Source: Kribbella sp. NBC_00382
GTDB taxonomy: Bacteria > Actinomycetota > Actinomycetes > Propionibacteriales > Kribbellaceae
Assembly (NCBI RefSeq): GCF_036067295.1
Contig: NZ_CP107954.1
Span: 5,146,001-5,210,000, forward strand
DNA: 64,000 nt
Direction: 5' to 3'
Below are positions 1 to 8,448 of the stretch, piece after piece. A program made the translations under genes and the position numbers. The notes beneath the pieces were generated by a model. The model was not told the origin of the DNA. It was given only the letters and a program-made list of their open reading frames with translations, and ran no database searches. Every line of letters starts with the position of its first letter. The first letter of the stretch is position 1.

Positions 1-699
1 GCGTCGGGGGCGGCGCGGTCGTTGATTCCGCGGATCTCGTTCCCTGCCGCGACTCGGCGGGAGTTTGCGGCTGCGGCCCCGGTGGTTGCTGCGGTCTGGA
101 TGCTTGCTGGGCTGTCGGGTGGGTTGGCGCCGAGCATGGTTCGGAGCGTCTTTCACTCGGACAGCAGCTTGTTGGGTGGGTTCGCTGGGTTCGTCGCGCC
201 GGCGGTCTCGGCTGTGATCGGGTTGGCGTTTGCTGGGGTTGCGCCGCGACGGGCGATGACGATCGGGATCTACGCGTCGATCATCGGGGCTGCGGGCATC
301 ATCACCGGCGTACTGGTTGGCAGTCTGGCGGTCATGATCGTCGGGCAGGCCATTGCTGGGGTGGGCTTTGGTGCTTCGTTCACCGCTTCGCTGCGGCTCA
401 TTTTTCCGTTGGCTGCGGAGAATCAGCGGGCTGGGGTTGTCGCGGGGATCTACCTGGTGTCGTACCTGGCGCTGGGGGTGCCGATCGTGATCGAGGGGCA
501 GTTGGTGGGTCCGCTTGGCGAGGTACCGGCCGTGTTCTGGTACACGGTTTTCGCGATTCTGCTGGCCTTGATCAGTCTCGTCGCTCAGCTGCGGCTCAAG
601 AGCCAGGGATCGCCGGGGACCTTGTCCGGGCGGAACCCGTTGGATCCGGCCAAGGTGGCCGCTGAGGCGAGTCCCGCGGCGAGCGCTTCCGGTAGGTGA
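1..699 (+). CDS. MFS transporter, C-terminal part (5' end outside window)
   Basis: Cytoplasmic-membrane transporter of the major facilitator superfamily; substrate unknown. The frame is open to the first base of the window, so about 232 C-terminal residues are visible and the true start lies upstream. The TTG at 22 should not be taken as the start. About six hydrophobic helices are seen, the size of one MFS half, followed by a short hydrophilic tail rich in Ala, Ser and Pro. The 3' end overlaps the end of the convergent PHP gene by about 115 bp. The family is clear from the helix pattern and Gly-rich turns, but a drug or metabolite specificity cannot be read from this half. Confidence 0.8.
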   Translation, partial: ASGAARSLIPRISFPAATRREFAAAAPVVAAVWMLAGLSGGLAPSMVRSVFHSDSSLLGGFAGFVAPAVSAVIGLAFAGVAPRRAMTIGIYASIIGAAGIITGVLVGSLAVMIVGQAIAGVGFGASFTASLRLIFPLAAENQRAGVVAGIYLVSYLALGVPIVIEGQLVGPLGEVPAVFWYTVFAILLALISLVAQLRLKSQGSPGTLSGRNPLDPAKVAAEASPAASASGR

Positions 700-1415
700 G
701 CGTCGCTGCCGAAGGCGACGCGCTGGCCGCCCTCCTCCCGCCACCACCCGAGAATCGTCGGGTGGAGCGGGAGGCGGGTGTTGATCTCCAGGGCGCGATC
801 ACCGTCGGCCAGTGCTCTGAGGGCGTGCCGCAGTTCGTCTTCGAAGTCTTCTGGAGCGAAGGGGGTGGCGGTGTCGGGCCAGGAGCGGATGGGGTAGTCG
901 ATGTGGGCGAACACCTCGAACAGGTCCGAGCCGGCGACCATGCGCGGGATCTCGAGGAGGTACTCGCGGAAGACCTCGTCGGCGGGGCGGTGGGGGAAGA
1001 GCTCCCATGGTTCGGCGTACTCGGTGCCGTCGAGCAGGCAGTGCAGTGAGCCGAGCAGTCGGTCGAAGGTGCCTTGGGCAAGCAGTTTCTTGAGCTCGGC
1101 GTCGTGGAGGTGCGGCTGGCCGATCTCCATGCCGGTGAGGATCCGCAGGTCCGGGTACTTCGCTCGGCACTTGTCGACCGACTCCAGATAGCCCTGCGCG
1201 TCGAGCTCGGTGGCGTGCAGGATGCCGTCGGTGACGAGGTCGGGGAACTTGTCATCGAGGAAGCCGGCGCGGAAGGGCGTGTAGTCGACGTGCTCGGTGA
1301 AGGCGATCGATGGGAGGCCAAGCTCGACGGCTCGCGCGCAAGTCAGGTCCATCGCTCCTTGGTCGGCATCCCAGGAGTATTCGCTGTGGACATGGCCGTC
1401 GCCTGGCAGCTCCAT
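585..1415 (-). CDS. PHP-domain phosphoesterase (histidinol-phosphatase-like)
   Basis: Predicted metal-dependent phosphoesterase of the PHP superfamily, 276 aa, the size of HisJ/HisK-type histidinol phosphatases. Metal-ligand motifs are in the expected order: His8-x-His10 near the N-terminus, Glu41-His42-x-Asp44, a GMEIGQPH strand, a GSLH strand, AHIDYP, and a C-terminal FGSDAH. No other histidine genes are nearby, so histidinol phosphate is only one possible substrate and a nucleotide or sugar phosphate is equally possible. It stands alone and converges with the MFS gene, its last 115 bp overlapping that gene's end. The MarR gene upstream lies 14 bp away on the same strand, so co-transcription is possible. 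Confidence 0.8.
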   Translation of the reverse strand: MELPGDGHVHSEYSWDADQGAMDLTCARAVELGLPSIAFTEHVDYTPFRAGFLDDKFPDLVTDGILHATELDAQGYLESVDKCRAKYPDLRILTGMEIGQPHLHDAELKKLLAQGTFDRLLGSLHCLLDGTEYAEPWELFPHRPADEVFREYLLEIPRMVAGSDLFEVFAHIDYPIRSWPDTATPFAPEDFEDELRHALRALADGDRALEINTRLPLHPTILGWWREEGGQRVAFGSDAHLPEALAAGLASAATLAGSNGFRPDKVPGDPWLLSRS

Positions 1416-1429
1416 GTCTGCATTCTGCC

Positions 1430-1837
1430 TCAGTCGAGGAGCTTGGCAAGGAGGATGCCGAGCCTCTTCTGCTCGGCGGGGGGCAGCTTGGCGGTGAGTG
1501 GGGCGAGGGCGTCGGCGATCTCGACGGTCAGGGTCGCGGCGAGGCGGTGGCCGGCCGGGGTGAGGCTGACGTGGACGGCTCTGGCGTCGTCCTTGCTCGC
1601 GGTACGGCGTACCAGCCCGCGTTTGGCCGAGCGGTCGACCAGGCCGCTCACCGAGGACCGGTCGAGGCCCAGGTGGGCGGCGAGCTCGGCCATCTTGGGC
1701 TGATGGTCGCGCAGGATCGCGAGGACCCGCAGTTGAGTGAGCGACAGGTCGTGCGCGGCGGCCGCTTGGCTCAGCACGGCCATCACGGTGAACGACGTCT
1801 GCACCAGGCGGTCGAGCGTTTCGGCTTCTGCGTCCAT
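1430..1837 (-). CDS. MarR-family transcriptional regulator
   Basis: 135-aa winged-helix regulator. The recognition region around LSLTQLRVLAILRDHQP and the following helix-turn-helix with a DRSSVSGLVDR motif are typical of MarR. The wing holds the conserved D-x-R sequence (SKDDARAVHVSLT). It is divergent from the MDR oxidoreductase at 1914, and a perfect 10-bp inverted repeat lies between the two genes. The simplest reading is autorepression together with control of the oxidoreductase. A TAGGCT box (minus strand, 1849-1844) sits 6 nt before the ATG and there is no Shine-Dalgarno, so the mRNA is probably leaderless. The ligand is unknown, likely a phenolic or electrophile as for many MarR/MDR pairs (inference). 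Confidence 0.88.
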   Translation of the reverse strand: MDAEAETLDRLVQTSFTVMAVLSQAAAAHDLSLTQLRVLAILRDHQPKMAELAAHLGLDRSSVSGLVDRSAKRGLVRRTASKDDARAVHVSLTPAGHRLAATLTVEIADALAPLTAKLPPAEQKRLGILLAKLLD

Positions 1838-1867
1838 GGACTCAGCCTAGCTTGCAATAGGTTGGAA

Positions 1868-1888
1868 TACCATCTAATTTAGATGGTA
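1868..1888. promoter_or_regulatory. Palindromic operator between the MarR gene and the MDR gene
   Basis: TACCATCTAA-T-TTAGATGGTA is a perfect 10-bp inverted repeat with a single-base centre. It is AT-rich in a GC-rich genome and lies in the 76-bp divergent intergenic region. A TTGGAA hexamer (1862-1867) directly precedes it and could be the -35 of the rightward promoter, which would place the palindrome in the spacer. It also reaches the -35 zone of the leftward MarR promoter. Size and symmetry fit a MarR dimer site. Confidence 0.8.
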
Positions 1889-1913
1889 ATACCACTCATC
1901 TTCAGGAGGCATC

Positions 1914-2846
1914 ATGCGCGCTGCTGTCGTTACTTCGTTCGGTACTCCGCCGTCCTGTCAGGACTTTCCCGTTCCGGTGCCTGGGGCGCCGTCGCAGGAG
2001 CTGGTTGAGGTGGTCGCGGCCGGGCTGCATCCGCGAGTGCGGTCGCAGGCGGCGGGGTCGCACTACACGAGCTCGGACGAGTTGCCGCTGGTGCCGGGGA
2101 TCGATGGGGTTGGGCGCTTCGCCGACGGGACATTGCGGTACTTCGTACTGCCCGACACGACGATGGGCGCGATGGCCGAGCGGACGCTGGTCGACGTACG
2201 GCGCAGTGTCGTGCTGCCCGAGGGGACGGATCCGGTGGTGATCGCGGCGGCGATGAATCCGGCGATGTCTTCGTGGGTGGCGTTGCGGCGGCGGATCAGC
2301 TTCGAGGCGGGGCAGAGTGTTCTGGTGCTTGGTGCGACGGGCAATGCGGGGCGGCTGGCTGTTGAGGTCGCCAAGCATCTTGGTGCGGGGCGGGTGATCG
2401 CGGCTGGGCGTCGCGCCGATCGGCTTGCTGCGTTGTCGAGTGCTGATGTGACGGTTTCTTTGGGTGATGAGCGGCTTGGTGAGGTGGCGGCGGAGGTTGA
2501 TGTCGTCATCGACTACCTGTGGGGAGAGCCCACTGCCGAGGCGATGCGCGCCGTCGTGACGGGCCGGAGTGATCGCGATCGGCCGTTGAGCTGGATCGAG
2601 GTGGGGTCGGTCGCGGGGCCGACTGCGGCTATTCCGTCGGCCGCTTTGCGCGCTGCTCGGCTGCAGATCGTGGGGAGTGGGCAAGGGTCTGTGCCGACGC
2701 GCGACATTCTGGCGGAGTTGCCTGCGCTCGCTGAGGTGATCACGGCCGGGGGTCTGCAGATCGACGCTCGGGCGGTGCCGCTTGCTGAGGTCGAGGCGGC
2801 GTGGAAGGAGACGGACGCTTCGCAGCGTCTTGTCATCACGCCCTAA
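1914..2846 (+). CDS. MDR-superfamily (quinone-oxidoreductase-like) NADPH dehydrogenase
   Basis: 310-aa cytoplasmic medium-chain dehydrogenase/reductase of the zinc-independent type. An N-terminal GroES-like domain is followed by a Rossmann fold whose nucleotide motif LGATGNAGRLAVEVAK spans about residues 139-154. The structural and catalytic zinc cysteines of alcohol dehydrogenases are absent, as in quinone reductases. The start is fixed by a strong AGGAGG at 1904-1909, 5 nt ahead of the ATG. It is divergent from the MarR gene across a palindromic operator and is therefore probably induced when MarR releases. The substrate is likely a small quinone or enone (inference). Confidence 0.85.
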   Translation: MRAAVVTSFGTPPSCQDFPVPVPGAPSQELVEVVAAGLHPRVRSQAAGSHYTSSDELPLVPGIDGVGRFADGTLRYFVLPDTTMGAMAERTLVDVRRSVVLPEGTDPVVIAAAMNPAMSSWVALRRRISFEAGQSVLVLGATGNAGRLAVEVAKHLGAGRVIAAGRRADRLAALSSADVTVSLGDERLGEVAAEVDVVIDYLWGEPTAEAMRAVVTGRSDRDRPLSWIEVGSVAGPTAAIPSAALRAARLQIVGSGQGSVPTRDILAELPALAEVITAGGLQIDARAVPLAEVEAAWKETDASQRLVITP

Positions 2847-2856
2847 CGTTTCGGTT

Positions 2857-4911
2857 ATGCAGCTCACTGACTACCAGCGTTCGCTCCTCACGCAGCTGGC
2901 AGACCTGGCGGTCCCGCGAGATGACTACCCCTCGGCCGCTGACGTGGGTGCTGTCGCCTTTATCGAGCGAGTGCTCGCTGAAGACCGGCCCGACTGGCGG
3001 TCGCGCGTCGACCGCGCCCTGAATGCGGTCGCCGCAGCGCGGTCTGCCCTTGGCCCAGTTGCTCAGCCTCAAGCCCCGGGCGCCGCGGCTGGTGGTGGGC
3101 TGGAGCGTGTGCTCGACGATCCCGATGTTGCGTGGCTTGTGCGGCTGTTTGCGCAGGGGTATTACTCCTCGGCGGCGAGCTGGCCGATGGTTGGGTGGCG
3201 ACCTGATGCCGGTGGTGCTTGGTCGGCGACGGAGACGGAGCTTGCGGTGACGCCTCGGGCTGCGGTTGCTGATCGGTATGACTGTGTGGTCATCGGATCG
3301 GGAGCTGGTGGCGGTACGGCGGCGCAGGTGCTGGCGGAGTCGGGGCGGTCGGTGCTGGTGGTGGAGACGGGTGGCTATCCGTCGACGGCCGCGTTGGCAA
3401 GCGATCACCTTCGCAATCCCCGGTCGGTGGTTGGGCTTCCGGCGCCGACGGATCCTGATGCGGCGGGGCGGCCGCGGGTGTCCGTCGTCGACGGAGTGGC
3501 GAGTGTGGTGTTGCCGCCCGATGGTGGGTGGGGGAACAATGCGTTCACGGTCGGCGGTGGTACTCGGGTCTATGGCGCGCAGGCTTGGCGGTTTGCGCTG
3601 CTCGACTTCACGATGGCTAGCGCGTACGGCGTACCGGAGGGAAGTGGGTTGGCCGATTGGCCGATCACGTACGCCGAACTCGAGCCGTACTACAGCCTGG
3701 CCGAGCAGCGATTCGGGGTGAGTGGCGGCGGGGTCGACCCGTGGCATGGTCCGCGCTCGATTCCGTTGCCGATGCCGCCCCTGCCGCGCACCGTGCCGGC
3801 GCGATTGCTGGCGGCTGCGGCGGATCGGCTGGGGTGGGGGACTCTCGACGTACCGCTGCTGATCAACTCGGTCGACTATCAGGGGCGGCCGGGATGCGCG
3901 CGCTGCGGGCAATGCGTCGGATTCGCCTGCCCGGTGGAGGCCAAGTCGGGTACTCACAACACTGCGCTGCCGGCCGCGTTGGCGACCGGGTTATGCACGC
4001 TCGTCACCGAGACGACCGCCTCGCGCCTGGTGACCGACGATCGCGGCCGGGTCGTCGGCGTCGAGCTTGTTGCCTTCGACAACGGCCGCGTCTGGCGGCG
4101 TACCGTCGACTGCGCCGAAGTCGTCGTCGCAGCGGGTGCCACCGAGACGCCGCGGTTGCTACTCAACAGCGCGCATCCCCTTGAACCACAGGGAATCGGC
4201 AACAATCACGACCAGGTCGGCCGGTACCTCCAAGCCCACGTCTATGCGGGCGCTACCGGCCTGTTCGACGAAGAGGTGACCGACCTGATCGGCCCCGGAG
4301 TCTCGATCGCGACCTGCGACTTCCGCCACGGCAACGAGGGCATCATCGGCGGCGGCATGCTCGCCAACGAGTTCGTCCCCACCCCGGCAGCGACGTACGA
4401 CTACCTGACCTCCGCCGGCCTGATCCCGCGAGCAGGCGCCGAAGCCAAACAAGCGATGCGCCACGAGTCCCGCCGGATGATGCGAGTCGTAGGCCCCATC
4501 CAAGAAGTCACCTCACCCGACTCCCGAGTCCAGCTCGACCCCTCGGTGACCGACCGCTTCGGCCTTCCTGTCGCCCGGATCAGCGGTTCCATCCACCCCG
4601 AAGACCTCCGCACCCAAGCCTTCATGAGCGCCAAAGCCCGAACCTGGCTCCAAGAAGCCGGCGCCACCCGTACCGCCATCTCCGCCCTCACCACCACCAG
4701 CCGAGCCAGCGTCGGCCAACACCAAGCAGGCACCTGCCGAATGGGCACCGACCCCACCAACTCGGTCACCACCCCCAACGGCAACCTCTGGACCCACAAC
4801 AACGTCTACCTGACCGACGCCTCCCTCCACGTAACCAACGGCGGCGTAAACCCAGTCCTAACCATCCTCGCCAACGCCCTCCGCATCACCACCCACCTGA
4901 CGCGGAGGTGA
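2857..4911 (+). CDS. GMC-family FAD oxidoreductase with N-terminal gluconate-dehydrogenase-subunit-3-like domain
   Basis: Flavoprotein dehydrogenase or oxidase of 684 aa, beginning only 10 bp after the MDR gene. The ATG at 2857 is chosen because its sequence begins with a domain (residues 1-110) that resembles the small subunit 3 of membrane gluconate 2-dehydrogenase: an LxxLADLAVPRDDYPSA start and a helical FIERVL segment. The FAD Rossmann motif IGSGAGGGTA is at about 146-155. A Cys cluster, CARCGQCVGFACP, lies mid-protein as in GMC dehydrogenases of sugar acids. The C-terminal GMC domain carries HQAGTCRMG and an NGGVNPVLT motif. No signal peptide is seen, so it is cytosolic or exported with a partner. 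The substrate may be a sugar, a sugar acid or an alcohol. Confidence 0.85.
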   Translation: MQLTDYQRSLLTQLADLAVPRDDYPSAADVGAVAFIERVLAEDRPDWRSRVDRALNAVAAARSALGPVAQPQAPGAAAGGGLERVLDDPDVAWLVRLFAQGYYSSAASWPMVGWRPDAGGAWSATETELAVTPRAAVADRYDCVVIGSGAGGGTAAQVLAESGRSVLVVETGGYPSTAALASDHLRNPRSVVGLPAPTDPDAAGRPRVSVVDGVASVVLPPDGGWGNNAFTVGGGTRVYGAQAWRFALLDFTMASAYGVPEGSGLADWPITYAELEPYYSLAEQRFGVSGGGVDPWHGPRSIPLPMPPLPRTVPARLLAAAADRLGWGTLDVPLLINSVDYQGRPGCARCGQCVGFACPVEAKSGTHNTALPAALATGLCTLVTETTASRLVTDDRGRVVGVELVAFDNGRVWRRTVDCAEVVVAAGATETPRLLLNSAHPLEPQGIGNNHDQVGRYLQAHVYAGATGLFDEEVTDLIGPGVSIATCDFRHGNEGIIGGGMLANEFVPTPAATYDYLTSAGLIPRAGAEAKQAMRHESRRMMRVVGPIQEVTSPDSRVQLDPSVTDRFGLPVARISGSIHPEDLRTQAFMSAKARTWLQEAGATRTAISALTTTSRASVGQHQAGTCRMGTDPTNSVTTPNGNLWTHNNVYLTDASLHVTNGGVNPVLTILANALRITTHLTRR

Positions 4912-4916
4912 GCGAA

Positions 4917-6932
4917 CTACGCGTTGGTGAGGGCTGTGTGTTTGCCGGTGGTTAGGGATTGGCCTCGGTCGATCATTTGTTCGGCGATTCGGTCTACCGC
5001 GGTGGAGAAGGCGGGGGCGTTGTCGGGGTCCCAGTCTTCCAGGCGGGCCAGGATCCAGGTGCGGTAGGCGCCGACGAAGCGTTGGAAGAGTTCCAGGCCG
5101 GTTTGGGTGAAGCGGTAGTGGCCCAGGGTTTCGGACAGGTAGCCGTCGGCAACTAGTTGCGTCGCCAGGGGTTCGAAGACGCCTGGCGGGACCTTCAGGT
5201 CGCCGGTGATTTCTTGCAGGGTGGCTGAGCCGCTCTCGGCGCCACCGCGGAAGACGCGCATGATCATCCAGGCTTGGGCGATCGAGAGCGGGATGCCGGA
5301 CTCGGCCAGTACTTCGGGGCCGGGGTTGCGCTTGTGGTTCTGGACCACGAGCGCGAACAGCTTCTGCAGCTCGTGTTCCGAGTCGAACGACGCCGGTGCC
5401 GCGAAGCTGTCGCCGACCCCGGAGTTGCCGCCGGCCGCGACCCGTGCGGTGTCGCGGAGCGGGACCTCCTTCAGCAGCAGGGCAACCACAAACCCAACAA
5501 CAGCAACCGGTACTGCGGCCAAGAACACCACATGCAGCGCATCCGCATAAGCCGCCGTGATCGGTTCACGAGCCGCCTCAGGCAGCGAACGCACCCCCTC
5601 GACCGAAGCCGCCAACCGCGGATCGACCCCAGGAGGAATCGCCCCGGCCAGCTTGTCGGGAAGTGTCGATGCATAAAACGACCCGAAGACCGCAACCCCA
5701 AACGAGCTCCCCATCGTCCGCAAGAAGCTCACGCCAGACGTGGCCACCCCGAGATCCGCATAGTCGACCGTGCTCTGGACGACGACGGTCGGCACCGGCA
5801 TGCACAGGCCGACACCGAGGCCCAGTACGACCATGAAGCCCGCTGTGGTCACGTACGACGTGTGGTTGGTCAGCAGCGACAACAGGTAAAGCCCACCAGC
5901 GATCAGCACCGTCCCAACGATCGGGAACAGCCGGTACCGCCCTGTCTTGCTGATGATCGTGCCGACCGCGATGGATGCGACCAGCAGCCCGACCACCAGC
6001 GGCAGCATCTGCAGCCCGGACTCCGTGGCCGAGGCACCGTGCACGTACTGCAGGTACGTCGGCAGGAACGTGACTCCGCCCAGCATCGCGAACCCGATGA
6101 TGAAGCTCAGCAACGCGCAGACCGAGAACACCCTGGACTTGAACAACCGCATCGGCAGCAACGGCTCGGCGGCCCGCAGCTCGACCATGATGAACAGCCT
6201 GAGCGCGATCAGCGACCCGATCGTCATCGCGATGATCGTCGGCGAGAGCCACTCGTACTCGTTCCCGCCCCAGGTCGTCACCAGCGTCAGCCCGGTCGCC
6301 GCCAGCCCGATCAGCAGGATGCCGGCATAGTCGATCGCCGGTTTCACCGCGGCCTTCACCGACGGCAGCGTGATGGCCGCGACGATCAGCACGATGACAC
6401 CCAGCGGCAGGTTCACGTAGAACGCCCACCGCCAGCTCAGCTGGTCGACGAACAGCCCGCCGAGCAGCGGCCCGGCCACGGTGGAGACGCCGAAGACCGA
6501 GCCGATGAACCCCTGGTACTTCCCGCGCTCGCTCAACGGCACGACGTCCGCGATCACCGCCGTAGCGGTCACCATCAGCCCACCGGCACCGAGTCCCTGG
6601 ACCGCCCGCGACCCGACCAGCCAGAGCATGTCGTTCGCCATCCCGCACAGCGCAGAGCCGGCCAGGAACAGCACGACGCTGATCAGGAACATCCGTTTGC
6701 GCCCGTACAGGTCGCCGAACTTGCCGACCAGCGCCGTCATGATGGTCTCGGCCAGCAGATAAGCCGTCACCACCCAGGACAGGTGGTTGGCGCCGCCGAG
6801 ATCGCTGACGATGGTCGGCAACGCGGTCGCCACGATCGTCTGGTCGAGGGCCGCGAGCAGCATTCCGAGCATGATCGCGACCACCACGGCGTTCTGGGTG
6901 GCTTTTCCGACGGGCTGAGCCTCGGTGTCCAT
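4917..6932 (-). CDS. DHA2-type (EmrB/QacA) MFS exporter with C-terminal winged-helix domain
   Basis: Proton-driven multidrug exporter in the cytoplasmic membrane, 671 aa. About 14 hydrophobic helices run to residue ~490. The first contains the DHA2 signature ALDQTIVATALP and later helices carry GxxxGPxLGG motif C. The family normally ends near 480-520 aa. Here a soluble tail of about 140 aa (residues 530-671) follows, with a MarR-like winged-helix pattern: SIAQAWMIMRVF, then LQEITGDLKVPPGVFEPL, and a wing GHYRFTQTGLELFQ. The ATG is preceded by TACATT and 6 nt with no Shine-Dalgarno. A GTAGCG/CGCTAC dyad covers the promoter. Convergent with the GMC gene. Confidence 0.9.
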   Translation of the reverse strand: MDTEAQPVGKATQNAVVVAIMLGMLLAALDQTIVATALPTIVSDLGGANHLSWVVTAYLLAETIMTALVGKFGDLYGRKRMFLISVVLFLAGSALCGMANDMLWLVGSRAVQGLGAGGLMVTATAVIADVVPLSERGKYQGFIGSVFGVSTVAGPLLGGLFVDQLSWRWAFYVNLPLGVIVLIVAAITLPSVKAAVKPAIDYAGILLIGLAATGLTLVTTWGGNEYEWLSPTIIAMTIGSLIALRLFIMVELRAAEPLLPMRLFKSRVFSVCALLSFIIGFAMLGGVTFLPTYLQYVHGASATESGLQMLPLVVGLLVASIAVGTIISKTGRYRLFPIVGTVLIAGGLYLLSLLTNHTSYVTTAGFMVVLGLGVGLCMPVPTVVVQSTVDYADLGVATSGVSFLRTMGSSFGVAVFGSFYASTLPDKLAGAIPPGVDPRLAASVEGVRSLPEAAREPITAAYADALHVVFLAAVPVAVVGFVVALLLKEVPLRDTARVAAGGNSGVGDSFAAPASFDSEHELQKLFALVVQNHKRNPGPEVLAESGIPLSIAQAWMIMRVFRGGAESGSATLQEITGDLKVPPGVFEPLATQLVADGYLSETLGHYRFTQTGLELFQRFVGAYRTWILARLEDWDPDNAPAFSTAVDRIAEQMIDRGQSLTTGKHTALTNA

Positions 6933-6941
6933 GAGCTGAAT

Positions 6942-6967
6942 GTAGCGACTCGGCGACGGAGCGCTAC
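6942..6967. promoter_or_regulatory. Dyad GTAGCG-N14-CGCTAC in the DHA2 exporter promoter
   Basis: Two 6-bp arms (6942-6947 and 6962-6967) are exact inverted repeats. They lie over the leftward promoter of the exporter, whose -10 (TACATT on the minus strand, 6944-6939) overlaps the proximal arm. Placement and spacing fit a dimeric repressor site. No separate regulator gene is adjacent, so the binder could be encoded elsewhere or be the exporter's own winged-helix tail. Confidence 0.45.
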
Positions 6968-7019
6968 CACGGAATCACCGCGATCGGGTCTCAGAATTTC
7001 CGGCCCGTACGATGGTCAG

Positions 7020-8231
7020 GTGCCATCGACACTGCCCGAGGGGGAGGTTGCGCCCCGGGACGGGTCGCTGCCGGAGCCGGCCATCCATGAGGCCGCCACC
7101 AGGCCTTTCGGGTTCTACCTGCACGTCCCGTTCTGCGCCGCGCGCTGCGGCTACTGCGACTTCAACACGTACACCGCCAAGGAGCTCGGCGGCGGTGGTT
7201 CGCAGGCGTCGTACGCCGAAACCGCCGTGGCGGAGGTCCGACTGGCCCGCAAGGTGCTCGGCGACCTCGATCGGCCGGTCGACACGGTCTTCTTCGGCGG
7301 CGGTACGCCGACCCTGCTGCCGGCCGAGGATCTGGGCCGGATGCTGGCCGCCGTACGGGACGAGTTCGGGCTGGCTCCCGGCGCCGAGGTGACGACCGAG
7401 GCGAATCCCGAGTCCGTCGATCCGGCGTACCTGGCCGCGATCCGCGAGGCGGGCTTCAACCGCGTCTCGTTCGGCATGCAGAGTGCGACCCCGCACGTGC
7501 TTCAGATCCTCGATCGCAAACACACGCCCGGGCGAGCGCTCGAGGCAGCCAAGGAAGCGACCGCGGCCGGATTCGAGCACGTCAACCTCGACCTGATCTA
7601 CGGCACGCCAGGCGAATCGCTCGACGACTGGCGCCGATCCCTCGAGTCCGCCTTGTCGGCCGAGCCGGACCACGTGAGCGCCTACGCGCTGATCGTGGAG
7701 GACGGCACCCAGCTCGCCCGCCGGGTACGCCGCGGCGAGCTGCCGATGCCCGATGACGACGATCTCGCCGACAAGTACGTGCTCGCCGACGACCTGCTCA
7801 CCAGCGCCGGTCTCGGCTGGTACGAGGTCTCGAACTGGGCCCGTACTCCGGAAGCCCGCTGCCGCCACAATGAGCTCTACTGGCGTGGCGACACCTGGTG
7901 GGGGATCGGCCCCGGCGCCCACAGCCACGTCGGCGGAGTCCGTTGGTGGAACGTCAAGCACCCCACCGCGTACGCCGAGAGGCTCGCGGCAGGCGACAGC
8001 CCGGCGTACGCGAGAGAGACCCTGGATGCCGAGACGCGCCGGGTCGAGCGGGTCCTGCTCGAGATCCGGCTGGCCGACGGACTGCCGCTGGACGTCCTGG
8101 ACGAGGCCGGCCGACAAGCCGTGAAGGATGCGGTGGGCAACGACCTGCTGATCGAGCGAACCGGCCGGCTGATGCTCACGCGCCGTGGTCGGCTGCTGGC
8201 CGACGCCGTCGTTCGTGACTTGTTGCCGTAA
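7020..8231 (+). CDS. hemW: HemW-like radical SAM heme chaperone
   Basis: 403-aa radical SAM protein, formerly annotated as oxygen-independent coproporphyrinogen III oxidase. The 4Fe-4S motif is PFCAARCGYCDF with Cys39, Cys43 and Cys46; HemW uses CxxxCxxC and lacks the fourth HemN cysteine. FFGGGTPTLL, EANPES and SFGMQS follow in the family order, with a HemN C-terminal domain near NELYWRGDTWWGIGPGAHS. Family knowledge: HemW binds heme and delivers it to respiratory proteins. The GTG at 7020 is chosen because the frame upstream is antisense to the exporter; a TACGAT box (7008-7013) lies 6 nt before it. This gene is the usual upstream neighbour of DUF3097 and hrcA in actinobacteria, but about 16 kb of other genes is inserted before hrcA here. 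Confidence 0.92.
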   Translation: MPSTLPEGEVAPRDGSLPEPAIHEAATRPFGFYLHVPFCAARCGYCDFNTYTAKELGGGGSQASYAETAVAEVRLARKVLGDLDRPVDTVFFGGGTPTLLPAEDLGRMLAAVRDEFGLAPGAEVTTEANPESVDPAYLAAIREAGFNRVSFGMQSATPHVLQILDRKHTPGRALEAAKEATAAGFEHVNLDLIYGTPGESLDDWRRSLESALSAEPDHVSAYALIVEDGTQLARRVRRGELPMPDDDDLADKYVLADDLLTSAGLGWYEVSNWARTPEARCRHNELYWRGDTWWGIGPGAHSHVGGVRWWNVKHPTAYAERLAAGDSPAYARETLDAETRRVERVLLEIRLADGLPLDVLDEAGRQAVKDAVGNDLLIERTGRLMLTRRGRLLADAVVRDLLP

Positions 8232-8405
8232 TCCGGAACTGCCAGGAAAAAGGCAGGAAAACAGCGATCCGTCACCGGCGTGGTTCGCACCGTGACGATT
8301 TACGCGGCTATGTACTGACGAAGTGGTTCCGGTATCTCAGCGTGACCATGTGGTCCTTGACACATTCAGTTGAAACGCTCGAAACTCAATCCACTTTCCC
8401 TCAAC

Positions 8406-8417
8406 GAAAGCGCTCTC
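8406..8417. promoter_or_regulatory. Putative LacI-family operator upstream of the solute-binding lipoprotein
   Basis: GAAAGCGCTCTC is a near-perfect 12-bp palindrome with the central CG typical of LacI/CcpA-type sites. It lies about 30 bp before the ATG of the lipoprotein, and the gene that follows encodes a LacI regulator. A TTGACA hexamer is at 8357-8362, but no convincing -10 sits at the right distance. Confidence 0.5.
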
Positions 8418-8448
8418 AACCCGTCCTCTGTAACAGGGAGCATTTCCC

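Noticed and set aside
5274..8231. A 985-codon open frame reaching through the exporter gene into hemW
   Set aside because: Only the part from 7020 encodes HemW; the rest is antisense to the MFS gene, Arg/Gln/His-rich and without any fold. High GC leaves long empty frames.
8240..8275. Possible terminator after hemW (CTGCC/GGCAG)
   Set aside because: Only five pairs with no T-tract.
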